DNA from: Streptococcus sp. 29896
Lineage (GTDB): Bacteria > Bacillota > Bacilli > Lactobacillales > Streptococcaceae
DNA length: 64,000 nucleotides
Assembly: GCF_032594915.1 (NCBI RefSeq)
Contig: NZ_CP118733.1
Span: 372,001-436,000, forward strand
Direction of reading: 5' to 3'
Numbering within the stretch: position 1 is the stretch's first letter; each line of letters begins with the position of its first letter. Shown here piece after piece: positions 26,674-34,204 of the stretch. The position numbers and the translations under genes are program-made. Under the pieces are notes generated by a model. It had not been told where the DNA came from and searched no databases. It saw only the letters and a list, made by a program, of their open reading frames with translations.

Positions 26674-28064
26674 ACAATCTTCAGGTGACTTACGCAGCTG
26701 CGGACAAACCAGCCCTTCAAATTGAGGATTTGACTATTCCAGCTGGGCAGTGCGTGGTCCTTTGCGGACCCAGTGGCTCTGGCAAATCAAGTCTGCTCAA
26801 GTTGCTCAATGGTCTTATCCCAGAATACTATCCAGCTCAGGTGACTGGACAGGTTTTTCTAGGTCAGTTAGACCTGAGACAAGCTAGCGTAGAAGACCTA
26901 TCCTACCATGTGGCTTCGGTCTTTCAGAATCCTGCCACCCAGTTTTTCCATACCCAAGTCCTGCATGAGCTGGTCTTTCCCTGTGAAAATCAGGGGCTTT
27001 CAGCGGAGGAGATTGCAGTTCGCTTGGAGGAGGTCAATCATCTCTTTCAGCTGGAAACCTTCTATGACAAGCCAATCTTTCAGCTGTCAGGTGGGCAGAA
27101 GCAGTTGATTGCTTTGGCAACGGCCACCATGCAGGGCAGTCCCATTTTGCTTTTGGATGAGCCGACAGCCAATCTGTACCAGGAGGCTGTTCACAAGGTC
27201 CAGGGAGTCCTGCGCAAGCTCAAGCAAGAAGGCAAGACTATTATCATCGCTGAGCATCTCTTGGCCTACCTGACGGATCTGGCTGACCGCTACCTCTATT
27301 TTCAGGAGGGGCAGTTGGTGGCAGACTATCCGGCCGGTGACTTCCTGCATCGGACAGAAAAGTGCCGTCAGGATATGGGCTTGCGGTGCTACGATGCGGA
27401 GCCTTATCGGCGGGCAATAGCAGAGCAGGCCAGCCAGTTTAAGTCTGACCAAGAAGGCTTGTCCATTGGCAACTTGTCCGTCAGCCAAGCTGGCCAGCTT
27501 CTTTATAAGATAGAGCAGCTTTGTCTGAAACCTGGTCAGGTAGTCGGTCTTGTCGGACCAAATGGGTCTGGCAAGACCAGTCTGGCTCGTTACCTAGTTG
27601 GCTTAGAAGTGGACAAGGCCAGTCAGATTACCTGGCAAGGCAAAGCCTTATCTCCTCGACAAAGTCTAGAAAAAACCAGCTTTGTTATGCAGGATGTCCA
27701 CTTGCAACTCTTTGCTGAAACAGTTCGTAGAGAACTCACCCTGGGGCAAAAAGGCAAGCAGCTTGATAAAGCGCTGATTAGCCGTTTTCGTTTGGAAGAC
27801 TTGTTGGACAGGCACCCAGTAGGCTTGTCAGGCGGTGAGCAGCAACGCTTGATGATTGTAGCAAGCTTATTGGCGGATAAGGATATCCTCATCTTTGACG
27901 AGCCTTCTAGCGGATTGGATCTGGCTCAAATGAAGGAACTGGCTAAGGCTCTGGCATTTTTAAAGAAAGAAAAGAAGCTGGTCCTTCTTATCTCGCACGA
28001 TGAGGAGCTCTTGGCGATGGTCTGTGATAAAATCATCGCTATCGAATCTCTAAAAACTGTCTGA
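26631..28064 (+). CDS. ECF transporter ATPase, fused A-A' subunits
   Basis: 477 residues with two nucleotide-binding domains. The first has Walker [10 protein letters not shown], signature LSGGQKQL and Walker B LLLDEPTANL. The second has GPNGSGKTS, LSGGEQQRL and LIFDEPSSGLD. The start at 26631 is used (TTGGAG upstream); a start at 26607 is possible. Even so it overlaps the T gene by 43 bases. It powers the S/T import module. Followed by a terminator at 28052-28078, which ends the five-gene unit. Confidence 0.88.
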   Translation: MLSNLSSIDTTIKINNLQVTYAAADKPALQIEDLTIPAGQCVVLCGPSGSGKSSLLKLLNGLIPEYYPAQVTGQVFLGQLDLRQASVEDLSYHVASVFQNPATQFFHTQVLHELVFPCENQGLSAEEIAVRLEEVNHLFQLETFYDKPIFQLSGGQKQLIALATATMQGSPILLLDEPTANLYQEAVHKVQGVLRKLKQEGKTIIIAEHLLAYLTDLADRYLYFQEGQLVADYPAGDFLHRTEKCRQDMGLRCYDAEPYRRAIAEQASQFKSDQEGLSIGNLSVSQAGQLLYKIEQLCLKPGQVVGLVGPNGSGKTSLARYLVGLEVDKASQITWQGKALSPRQSLEKTSFVMQDVHLQLFAETVRRELTLGQKGKQLDKALISRFRLEDLLDRHPVGLSGGEQQRLMIVASLLADKDILIFDEPSSGLDLAQMKELAKALAFLKKEKKLVLLISHDEELLAMVCDKIIAIESLKTV

Positions 28065-28078
28065 GGGCAGTTTTTTTA
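28052..28078 (+). terminator. Terminator after the ABC/ECF cluster
   Basis: AAAACTGTC and GGCAGTTTT arms followed by seven T. Confidence 0.8.
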
Positions 28079-28086
28079 TTTTAAGG

Positions 28087-28119
28087 TTTCTTTTGGTTAT
28101 CTTTAATCTTTCTTTTAGG
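28087..28119 (+). promoter_or_regulatory. Direct repeats upstream of the DUF4353 lipoprotein
   Basis: TTTCTTTTGG (28087-28096) and TTTCTTTTAGG (28109-28119) are spaced 22 bases, two helical turns, upstream of the gene at 28190. This is the geometry of response-regulator binding. No -35 box is clear nearby, as is common at activated promoters. Confidence 0.35.
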
Positions 28120-28189
28120 AAGGACCTGTAAACTAAGAGCATACAAGGGAGGGCGTATGGTCCACTTGATAGAAAAAGAGGTAGAAATA

Positions 28190-29347
28190 ATGAAACAACA
28201 ATCGCTTAAAAAATGGATTTACTCTGCTGTAACGATTATGAGTGTCGGAGTATTGGCTGCTTGCTCATCAACAACGAGCTCGACAACTTCAAGCTCATCT
28301 TCTAGTCAGGTGACAACTGCGAGCTCGTCAAGTTCAGCATCTTCATCTAGTTCAGAGTCAACTTCAAGTATTGACTGGTCAGCACTTCCAATGACAGAAG
28401 TTAGCTTGACTGATGAAGGTTTAACTATCACAGAAGGCGGAACCTATGTCTTGACAGGTTCTACAACAGGCGGTGTGACGGTTGAAACAGATGCAAATGT
28501 TCGTATCATCTTGGCTGGGGCAACGATTTCAAGTTCAGATACAGCGGCTATCAACGTTATTTCGGCAGACAATGTTGAGATTGAGTTGCAAGACGGTACA
28601 GAAAATACTGTTAAGGATTCAAGTACTCACTCTGATACCAATATCGAAGGGGCAATTCATGTAGAAGCAGATTTGACTATTACAGGTAATGGTAGCCTGA
28701 CTGTAGAAGGGAACTTCCAAGACGGTATCGTATCAACAGATGACATGGTTATCAATGCAGGTAATATCAAGGTTACTGCAGCAGATGACGGTATTCGTGG
28801 TAAGGATTCTATGACAATCAATGGTGGAACGATTGATGTAACAGTTGGTGGTGATGGTATCAAGTCAACTAATGACTCAGACACAACCAAAGGCTATACA
28901 ACTATCACAGGCGGTACGATTACAGTGGCTGCTGGTGATGACGGGATTAAAGCAGAAATGGCCTTGACCATCGATGGTGGAGATATTACTGTGTCAGAAT
29001 CCCTCGAGGCTCTTGAAGGTACCAATATTACGATTAACGGTGGTACATTGGATGTGTATGGTGCAGATGATGCCATCAATGCAGCGAGCACGATTTCTAC
29101 GGATATCTTTATCAAGGTAACAGGCGGAGACTTGAAAGTTGCAGTAGGAAGTGGAGATACAGATGCCTTCGATGCTAACGGTGACATCTACATCTCTGGT
29201 GGTACCATCGATGTAACCGCACCAACATCAGCCTTCGACTTTGATGGCACGGCAGAATTGACCGGTGGAACAGTCACTGTCAACGGAGAACAGATTACGC
29301 AAATCACAGCAACAGGACCAGGCGCTGGTGGTCACGGTGGCTGGTAA
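28190..29347 (+). CDS. Carbohydrate-binding-domain (DUF4353) lipoprotein
   Basis: 385 residues from ATG 28190 (AGAGGT 7 bases upstream). An ATG 33 bases earlier has only a very tight Shine-Dalgarno and would put charged residues before the signal. The signal peptide ends in the lipobox LAAC (Cys24), then a Ser/Thr-rich linker (about residues 25-60), then beta-helix-like repeats with DGI/DDGIKA/DDAINA turns, ending GAGGHGGW. It is the intact paralogue of the interrupted gene at 5713-7083. Expected location is the outer face of the membrane. The ligand is unknown; the repeats resemble calcium- or sugar-binding parallel beta-helices. Confidence 0.85.
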   Translation: MKQQSLKKWIYSAVTIMSVGVLAACSSTTSSTTSSSSSSQVTTASSSSSASSSSSESTSSIDWSALPMTEVSLTDEGLTITEGGTYVLTGSTTGGVTVETDANVRIILAGATISSSDTAAINVISADNVEIELQDGTENTVKDSSTHSDTNIEGAIHVEADLTITGNGSLTVEGNFQDGIVSTDDMVINAGNIKVTAADDGIRGKDSMTINGGTIDVTVGGDGIKSTNDSDTTKGYTTITGGTITVAAGDDGIKAEMALTIDGGDITVSESLEALEGTNITINGGTLDVYGADDAINAASTISTDIFIKVTGGDLKVAVGSGDTDAFDANGDIYISGGTIDVTAPTSAFDFDGTAELTGGTVTVNGEQITQITATGPGAGGHGGW

Positions 29348-29351
29348 AAAT

Positions 29352-29392
29352 AGAAAAACCATGAGTTTCAAAAGAAGACTCATGGTTTTTTT
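29352..29392. terminator. Bidirectional terminator
   Basis: AAAAACCATGAGT (29354-29366) and ACTCATGGTTTTT (29378-29390) form a 13-bp stem between convergent genes; it overlaps the stop of the downstream minus-strand gene. Confidence 0.85.
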
Positions 29393-30039
29393 GACGATTC
29401 CATATTGGGGAGATTGATTTGGTATTTGATAATGAGCAGGCGGAGGATGAAGAAGATTAAAAAGAGACAGGAGAAGGTTGGTATACGTGAGAAACCTAGT
29501 TCGACAACGAGAAGGTGGTAAGACAATCCGGTGAAAAATGCCAGTAAGGCATAGACATCTTCCTTGAGAACAGAGGGAGTTTCATTTACCAATAAATCAC
29601 GAATAATCCCACCGCCGACACCAGTCAAACTGGCCAAAATCCCAGTTGCCATTGGATTAAGATTGGCTTCAATCCCAGTGCTAGCACCCAAGAGGGCAAA
29701 AATTACTAGTCCAATAGCATCAAAGAGCAAGTTGATGCGCGCCAAATAGAGATAGAATTTTCGATCTAAGGGATGCTCACTTTTGGCATTGGAAACTACT
29801 ACATACATAATGAGAGAGACAGCGATGGATAAGTAAATCGGTGATGGCTCAACCAAAGCAGCAGGAATGCGCCCGACCAAACTGTCTCGAATCATTCCTC
29901 CTCCGACAGCAGTCACAATGGCTAACAAGGTAATGCCAAAAATATCTAGTTTTTTCTTAAAGCCTTTGACCACCCCAGAGACGGCAAAGGCAATGGTACC
30001 AACATAGTTGGAAACCAGCAAAAATGTCTCAAAATCCAT
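29380..30039 (-). CDS. TRIC-type cation channel family protein (UPF0126, YicG-like)
   Basis: 219 residues with seven hydrophobic segments arranged as two repeats, each with a glycine-rich signature: AVGGGMIRD and GVGGGIIRDLLV. This is the bacterial TRIC/UPF0126 family of trimeric potassium-permeable channels. The start at 30039 (MDFETFLLVSNY) has AAGGAGGA upstream; an in-frame codon at 30084 lacks one. Single gene divergent from the pdh operon. Confidence 0.88.
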   Translation of the reverse strand: MDFETFLLVSNYVGTIAFAVSGVVKGFKKKLDIFGITLLAIVTAVGGGMIRDSLVGRIPAALVEPSPIYLSIAVSLIMYVVVSNAKSEHPLDRKFYLYLARINLLFDAIGLVIFALLGASTGIEANLNPMATGILASLTGVGGGIIRDLLVNETPSVLKEDVYALLAFFTGLSYHLLVVELGFSRIPTFSCLFLIFFILRLLIIKYQINLPNMESSKKP

Positions 30040-30188
30040 AGAATCCTCCTTTTTCATAGTAGCACATTTGGGTAGCGGAAGCAAGATGAAAAGTTTGTGA
30101 AAAGTGACTCTGTTTTCATTTCAAGTTAACAACTCGGACATTGTGAAAAACTGCACGAAACAAGAGTTTTTAGACTTTTTTTCACTTT

Positions 30189-30236
30189 AAGAAAACGGTT
30201 CAAAAATTTGCCATTTGTGAAAGATTAGTCTATCAT
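30189..30236 (+). promoter_or_regulatory. pdh operon promoter with a weak cre-like site
   Basis: TTGCCA (30208-30213), a 17-base spacer and TATCAT (30231-30236). Just upstream, AGAAAACGGTTCAA (about 30190-30203) matches 11 of 14 cre positions. Shine-Dalgarno TTGGAGG precedes the pdhA ATG. Confidence 0.55.
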
Positions 30237-30268
30237 AGAAAGGTAAGAGAAAACCTTTGGAGGAAATT

Positions 30269-31237
30269 ATGGTATCTATCTCAAAAGAACAACATTTGGA
30301 CATGTTTCTAAAAATGCAACAAATCCGTGATGTTGACATGAAATTGAATAAATTGGTGCGTCGTGGCTTCGTACAAGGTATGACTCATTTCTCAGTTGGT
30401 GAAGAAGCTGCGGCTGTTGGCCCAATCGCTGGTTTGACAGAACAAGACATCATCTTCTCACACCACCGTGGTCACGGTCACGTTATTGCAAAAGGTATTG
30501 ACATCAACGGTATGATGGCTGAGCTTGCTGGTAAGGCAACTGGTACGTCAAAAGGCCGTGGTGGTTCTATGCACTTGGCCAACGTTGAAAAAGGAAACTT
30601 TGGTTCAAACGGTATCGTAGGTGGTGGTTATGCCCTTGCAGTAGGTGCAGCCCTTACGCAACAATATCTTGGTACAGATAACATTGTTATTGCATTCTCA
30701 GGTGACTCAGCTACTAACGAAGGCTCATTCCACGAGTCAATGAACTTGGCAGCTGTTTGGAACTTGCCAGTTATCTTCTTCATTACAAACAACCGTTACG
30801 GTATCTCAACAGATATTTCTTATTCGACTAAGATTCCTCACCTTTACCAACGTGCTGCTGCATACGGTATGCCTGGTCACTATGTTGAAGATGGTAACGA
30901 TGTCATTGCCGTTTATGAGAAAATGCAAGAAGTCATCGAGTACGTTCGTGCAGGTAACGGACCAGCAATGGTTGAGGTTGAGTCATACCGCTGGTTTGGT
31001 CACTCAACTGCCGACGCAGGTGTTTACCGTACAAAAGAAGAAGTCAACGAGTGGAAAGCAAAAGACCCACTTAAGAAATACCGCAAATACTTGACAGAAA
31101 ACAAGATTGCGACAGACGAAGAATTGGATGCAATCGAAGCACAAGTTGCAGAACAAGTAGAAGCATCTGTGAAATTCGCACAAGAAAGCCCAGATCCAGA
31201 CATCTCAGTAGCTTACGAAGATGTATTCGTAGACTAG
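30269..31237 (+). CDS. pdhA: Pyruvate (acetoin-type) dehydrogenase E1 component, alpha subunit
   Basis: 322 residues, TPP-dependent E1-alpha. It shows the HRGHGHVIAKG segment, the thiamine-diphosphate motif GDSATNEGSFHESMNLAA (GDG-type start with NN further on) and the RYGIST region. With E1-beta it decarboxylates pyruvate and reductively acetylates E2. Sequence-wise this branch is often annotated as acetoin dehydrogenase (acoA); the linked lipoate ligase and lack of acetoin genes favour PDH. The start at 30269 follows TTGGAGGAAATT. Confidence 0.9.
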   Translation: MVSISKEQHLDMFLKMQQIRDVDMKLNKLVRRGFVQGMTHFSVGEEAAAVGPIAGLTEQDIIFSHHRGHGHVIAKGIDINGMMAELAGKATGTSKGRGGSMHLANVEKGNFGSNGIVGGGYALAVGAALTQQYLGTDNIVIAFSGDSATNEGSFHESMNLAAVWNLPVIFFITNNRYGISTDISYSTKIPHLYQRAAAYGMPGHYVEDGNDVIAVYEKMQEVIEYVRAGNGPAMVEVESYRWFGHSTADAGVYRTKEEVNEWKAKDPLKKYRKYLTENKIATDEELDAIEAQVAEQVEASVKFAQESPDPDISVAYEDVFVD

Positions 31238-31289
31238 TCTACTGTCCAGATTGAAGAAAATTTTTGATATTAGTAGGAGAAATTTTAAA

Positions 31290-32285
31290 ATGGCTGAAAC
31301 AAAAGTAATGGCCTTGCGTGAAGCGATTAACTTGGCTCAAAGCGAAGAAATGCGTAAGGATGAAAAAGTATTCTTGATGGGTGAAGACGTCGGTATCTAC
31401 GGCGGTGACTTCGGTACATCTGTTGGTATGTTGGACGAATTCGGTCCAAAACGCGTTCGCGATACGCCTATCTCTGAGGCAGCAATCGCTGGTTCTGCAG
31501 TTGGTGCGGCTCAAACTGGTCTTCGTCCAATTGTTGACTTGACCTTCATGGACTTCGTAACAATTGCCCTTGATGCGATTGTTAACCAAGCTGCGAAAAC
31601 CAACTACATGTTTGGTGGTGGTTTGAAAACACCTGTAACCTTCCGTGTGGCTTCAGGTTCAGGTATCGGTTCTGCTGCCCAGCACTCACAATCTCTTGAA
31701 GCTTGGTTGACTCACATCCCAGGTATCAAGGTTGTCGCACCTGGTACAGCTAACGATGCAAAAGGTCTTTTGAAATCATCTATCCTTGATAACAACCCAG
31801 TTATCTTCTTGGAGCCAAAAGCTCTTTACGGTAAAAAAGAAGAAGTCAACTTGGATCCAGATTTCTACATTCCACTTGGTAAAGGTGAAATCAAACGTGA
31901 GGGTACTGATGTAACCATTATTTCATACGGTCGTATGTTGGAACGTGCCTTGAAAGCTGCTGAAGAAGTGGCTGCTGAGGGTATCAGCGTAGAAGTGGTT
32001 GACCCACGTACCCTTATCCCATTGGATAAAGAATTGATCATCGAATCTGTGAAGAAAACTGGTAAGGTTATCTTGGTCAACGATGCTTATAAAACAGGTG
32101 GTTTCATCGGTGAAATCGCATCGATCATCACAGAAAGCGAAGCCTTTGACTACTTGGATGCACCAATCATCCGTATCGCTTCAGACGATGTACCAGTTCC
32201 TTACGCAAACATTCTTGAAAACGCAGTATTGCCAAACGTAGAGAAAATCAAAGCGGCAATCTACAAGCAAGTAAACAAGGGCTAA
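31290..32285 (+). CDS. pdhB: Pyruvate dehydrogenase E1 component, beta subunit
   Basis: 331 residues with the transketolase pyrimidine-binding domain (FLMGEDVGIYGGDFGTS, SEAAIAGSAVGAA) and C-terminal transketolase domain (DPRTLIPLDKELI). Start at 31290 with AGGAGAAATTT upstream; the in-frame extension to 31251 lacks homology. It lies 52 bases after pdhA and forms the alpha2-beta2 E1. Confidence 0.93.
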   Translation: MAETKVMALREAINLAQSEEMRKDEKVFLMGEDVGIYGGDFGTSVGMLDEFGPKRVRDTPISEAAIAGSAVGAAQTGLRPIVDLTFMDFVTIALDAIVNQAAKTNYMFGGGLKTPVTFRVASGSGIGSAAQHSQSLEAWLTHIPGIKVVAPGTANDAKGLLKSSILDNNPVIFLEPKALYGKKEEVNLDPDFYIPLGKGEIKREGTDVTIISYGRMLERALKAAEEVAAEGISVEVVDPRTLIPLDKELIIESVKKTGKVILVNDAYKTGGFIGEIASIITESEAFDYLDAPIIRIASDDVPVPYANILENAVLPNVEKIKAAIYKQVNKG

Positions 32286-32518
32286 TATTATCGTCATCCG
32301 CTTATCTTTTCTGGCTGTGTTGATTTGGCTTGCCTAAGATCGGTTATGCCTGCACTAAATCGCCTTGGCAGAAAAGCAATCGGAAAGACGCTAACCCTGC
32401 TATGCTAGAAATAAAATGTTCTAGCATGACTAAGAATGCTTGGAAAAGAATTGAGCCACTTCGCTTATCGAAGTCTGGTTTGGTTCTTGACAAGGTAAGA
32501 AACTGAAAGAAAGGATTA
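32286..32518 (+). other. Non-coding spacer between pdhB and the pdhC leader
   Basis: I see no gene. It holds two inverted repeats: TTTTCTG (about 32305) with CAGAAAA (about 32370), and ATGCTAGAA (32402-32410) with TTCTAGCAT (32419-32427). An AAAGAAAGGAT sequence (about 32507-32517) resembles a Shine-Dalgarno but is more than 100 bases from the pdhC ATG. Confidence 0.5.
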
Positions 32519-32626
32519 GAACACGAACTAAATGCTCGGAATTTAGATAGTCCGCCTTGGATGTGAAACATCCTGCGTTGGACTCCTAAAATTCGGTCGC
32601 ATTTGGACGTTCTTTGTATCATAATT
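32519..32626 (+). repeat. Hairpin leader of pdhC, copy 1 of a duplicated element
   Basis: Nested pairings: GAAC 32525-32528 with GTTC 32609-32612; AAATGC 32530-32535 with GCATTT 32599-32604; GAATTTAG 32539-32546 with CTAAAATTC 32586-32594; GTCC 32550-32553 with GGAC 32580-32583; GGATGT 32559-32564 with ACATCC 32568-32573. The sequence is nearly repeated before pdhD (34098-34204). No Shine-Dalgarno is present in the last 15 bases before the ATG. Confidence 0.8.
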
Positions 32627-34012
32627 ATGGCTATTGAAATCATTATGCCTAAGCTCGGTGTGGACATGCAAGAAGGTGAAATCATCGAGTGGAAAAAACA
32701 AGAGGGCGATTTCGTCAATGAAGGCGACGTCATCTTGGAAATGATGTCTGACAAGACCAGCATGGAGCTGGAAGCAGAAGAGTCAGGCGTCCTATTGAAA
32801 ATTGTTCATGGAAACGGTGCTACTGTTCCCGTAACAGAAGTTATTGCCTACTTGGGTGCTGAAGGTGAGACAGTTGAAGCAGGAGCTTCATCTGCTCCAG
32901 TTGCTCCTGCTGCAGCAATCGAAGAAGTGCCTGCAGGTCGTACACCTGTAATCGTTGCTCCTGCAGCGGCTGCCAAACCTCAAGGTGGTGGCAAGGTTCG
33001 TGCGACTCCTGCAGCACGTAAATTGGCGCGTGAGCTTGGAATTGACTTGGGTCTTGTTCCAGGAACAGGTGCTAACGGCCGTGTCCACAAGGTTGACGTT
33101 GAAGACTTCAAGGGAGCAGCTCCAAAAGCAACTCCGCTTGCAGCCCGTATCGCAGCAGACCAAGGTGTTGACTTGTCAACCCTTACAGGTTCAGGTGTCA
33201 ATGGTAAGATTGTCAAGGACGACGTTCTTGCAGTACTTGCTCCTGCAGCTGTAGAAGCTGTTGCACCAGCACCAAAAGCTGAAGAGAAACCAGCTAAAGA
33301 ATTGCCAGAAGGTGTTGAAATCATCAAGATGAGCCCAATGCGTAAGGCAATTTCAAAAGGTATGGTCAACTCTTACTTGACAGCTCCAACCTTTACGCTT
33401 AACTACGATATCGACATGACTAACCTCATTGCACTTCGTAAGCAAGTCCTTGAGCCTATCATGAACAAGACTGGGTTGAAAGTAACCTTTACAGATTTGA
33501 TCGGTCTTGCGGTAACTCGTACGCTGATGAAAGAAGAGCACCGCTACCTCAATGCATCTTTGATTAACGATGCACAGGAAATCGAGTTGCACAAGTTTGT
33601 CAACCTTGGTATCGCGGTAGGTTTGGATGAAGGATTGGTGGTGCCAGTTGTTCACGGTGCAGATAAGATGAGCTTGTCTGACTTCGTGGTGGCTTCGAAA
33701 GATGTCATCAAGAAGGCTCAATCTGGTAAGTTGAAGGGTGCTGAAATGTCAGGTTCAACCTTCTCTATCACCAACTTGGGTATGTTTGGTACTAAAACCT
33801 TTAACCCAATCATCAACCAACCAAACTCAGCAATCCTTGGTGTTGCGGCAACTGTTCAAACACCAGTTGTCATCGACGGCGAAATCAAAATTCGTCCAAT
33901 CATGGCACTCTGCTTGACCATTGACCACCGTATCGTTGACGGTATGAATGGTGCTAAGTTCATGGTTGACTTGAAGAACTTGCTGGAAAACCCATTAGAA
34001 TTATTAATCTGA
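32627..34012 (+). CDS. pdhC: Pyruvate dehydrogenase E2, dihydrolipoyl acetyltransferase
   Basis: 461 residues: lipoyl domain 1-80 with Lys43 in MMSDKTSME; Ala/Pro linker; two tandem peripheral-subunit-binding domains (about 125-161, RATPAARKLARELGIDL; about 168-204, KATPLAARIAADQGVDL); a second linker; and the catalytic core ending in DHRIVDGMNG with the active His. It moves the acetyl group from E1 to CoA and scaffolds the complex. Two binding domains are unusual, most bacterial E2s having one. The start at 32627 (MAIEIIMPKLG) is certain by homology although no Shine-Dalgarno precedes it. Confidence 0.94.
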   Translation: MAIEIIMPKLGVDMQEGEIIEWKKQEGDFVNEGDVILEMMSDKTSMELEAEESGVLLKIVHGNGATVPVTEVIAYLGAEGETVEAGASSAPVAPAAAIEEVPAGRTPVIVAPAAAAKPQGGGKVRATPAARKLARELGIDLGLVPGTGANGRVHKVDVEDFKGAAPKATPLAARIAADQGVDLSTLTGSGVNGKIVKDDVLAVLAPAAVEAVAPAPKAEEKPAKELPEGVEIIKMSPMRKAISKGMVNSYLTAPTFTLNYDIDMTNLIALRKQVLEPIMNKTGLKVTFTDLIGLAVTRTLMKEEHRYLNASLINDAQEIELHKFVNLGIAVGLDEGLVVPVVHGADKMSLSDFVVASKDVIKKAQSGKLKGAEMSGSTFSITNLGMFGTKTFNPIINQPNSAILGVAATVQTPVVIDGEIKIRPIMALCLTIDHRIVDGMNGAKFMVDLKNLLENPLELLI

Positions 34013-34097
34013 TAAGGTTTTTATTGGTCGAAAATAAAGGAATATAGATTTCTGAATAGAAAATAAAGAAAGGATGTAGAACGAGTTCGTGACATTT

Positions 34098-34204
34098 GAA
34101 CACGAACTAAATGCTTCGGAATTTAGATAGTCCGCCTTGGATGCAAGCATCCTTCGTTGGACTCCTAAAATTCTATCGCATTTGACGTTCTTTGTATCAT
34201 AACT
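34098..34204 (+). repeat. Hairpin leader of pdhD, copy 2 of the duplicated element
   Basis: Same nested arms as copy 1, from GAAC 34104-34107 to GTTC 34187-34190. The apical stem reads GGATGC with GCATCC where copy 1 has GGATGT with ACATCC, a compensatory pair change. The spacer from pdhC to this element (34013-34097) has AAAGAAAGGAT and a small GAAC/GTTC hairpin, and no gene. Confidence 0.8.

Noticed and set aside
32344..32763. 139-codon minus-strand frame in the pdhB-pdhC spacer
   Set aside because: It runs through the hairpin element into pdhC antisense, and has no ribosome site or recognisable protein features.
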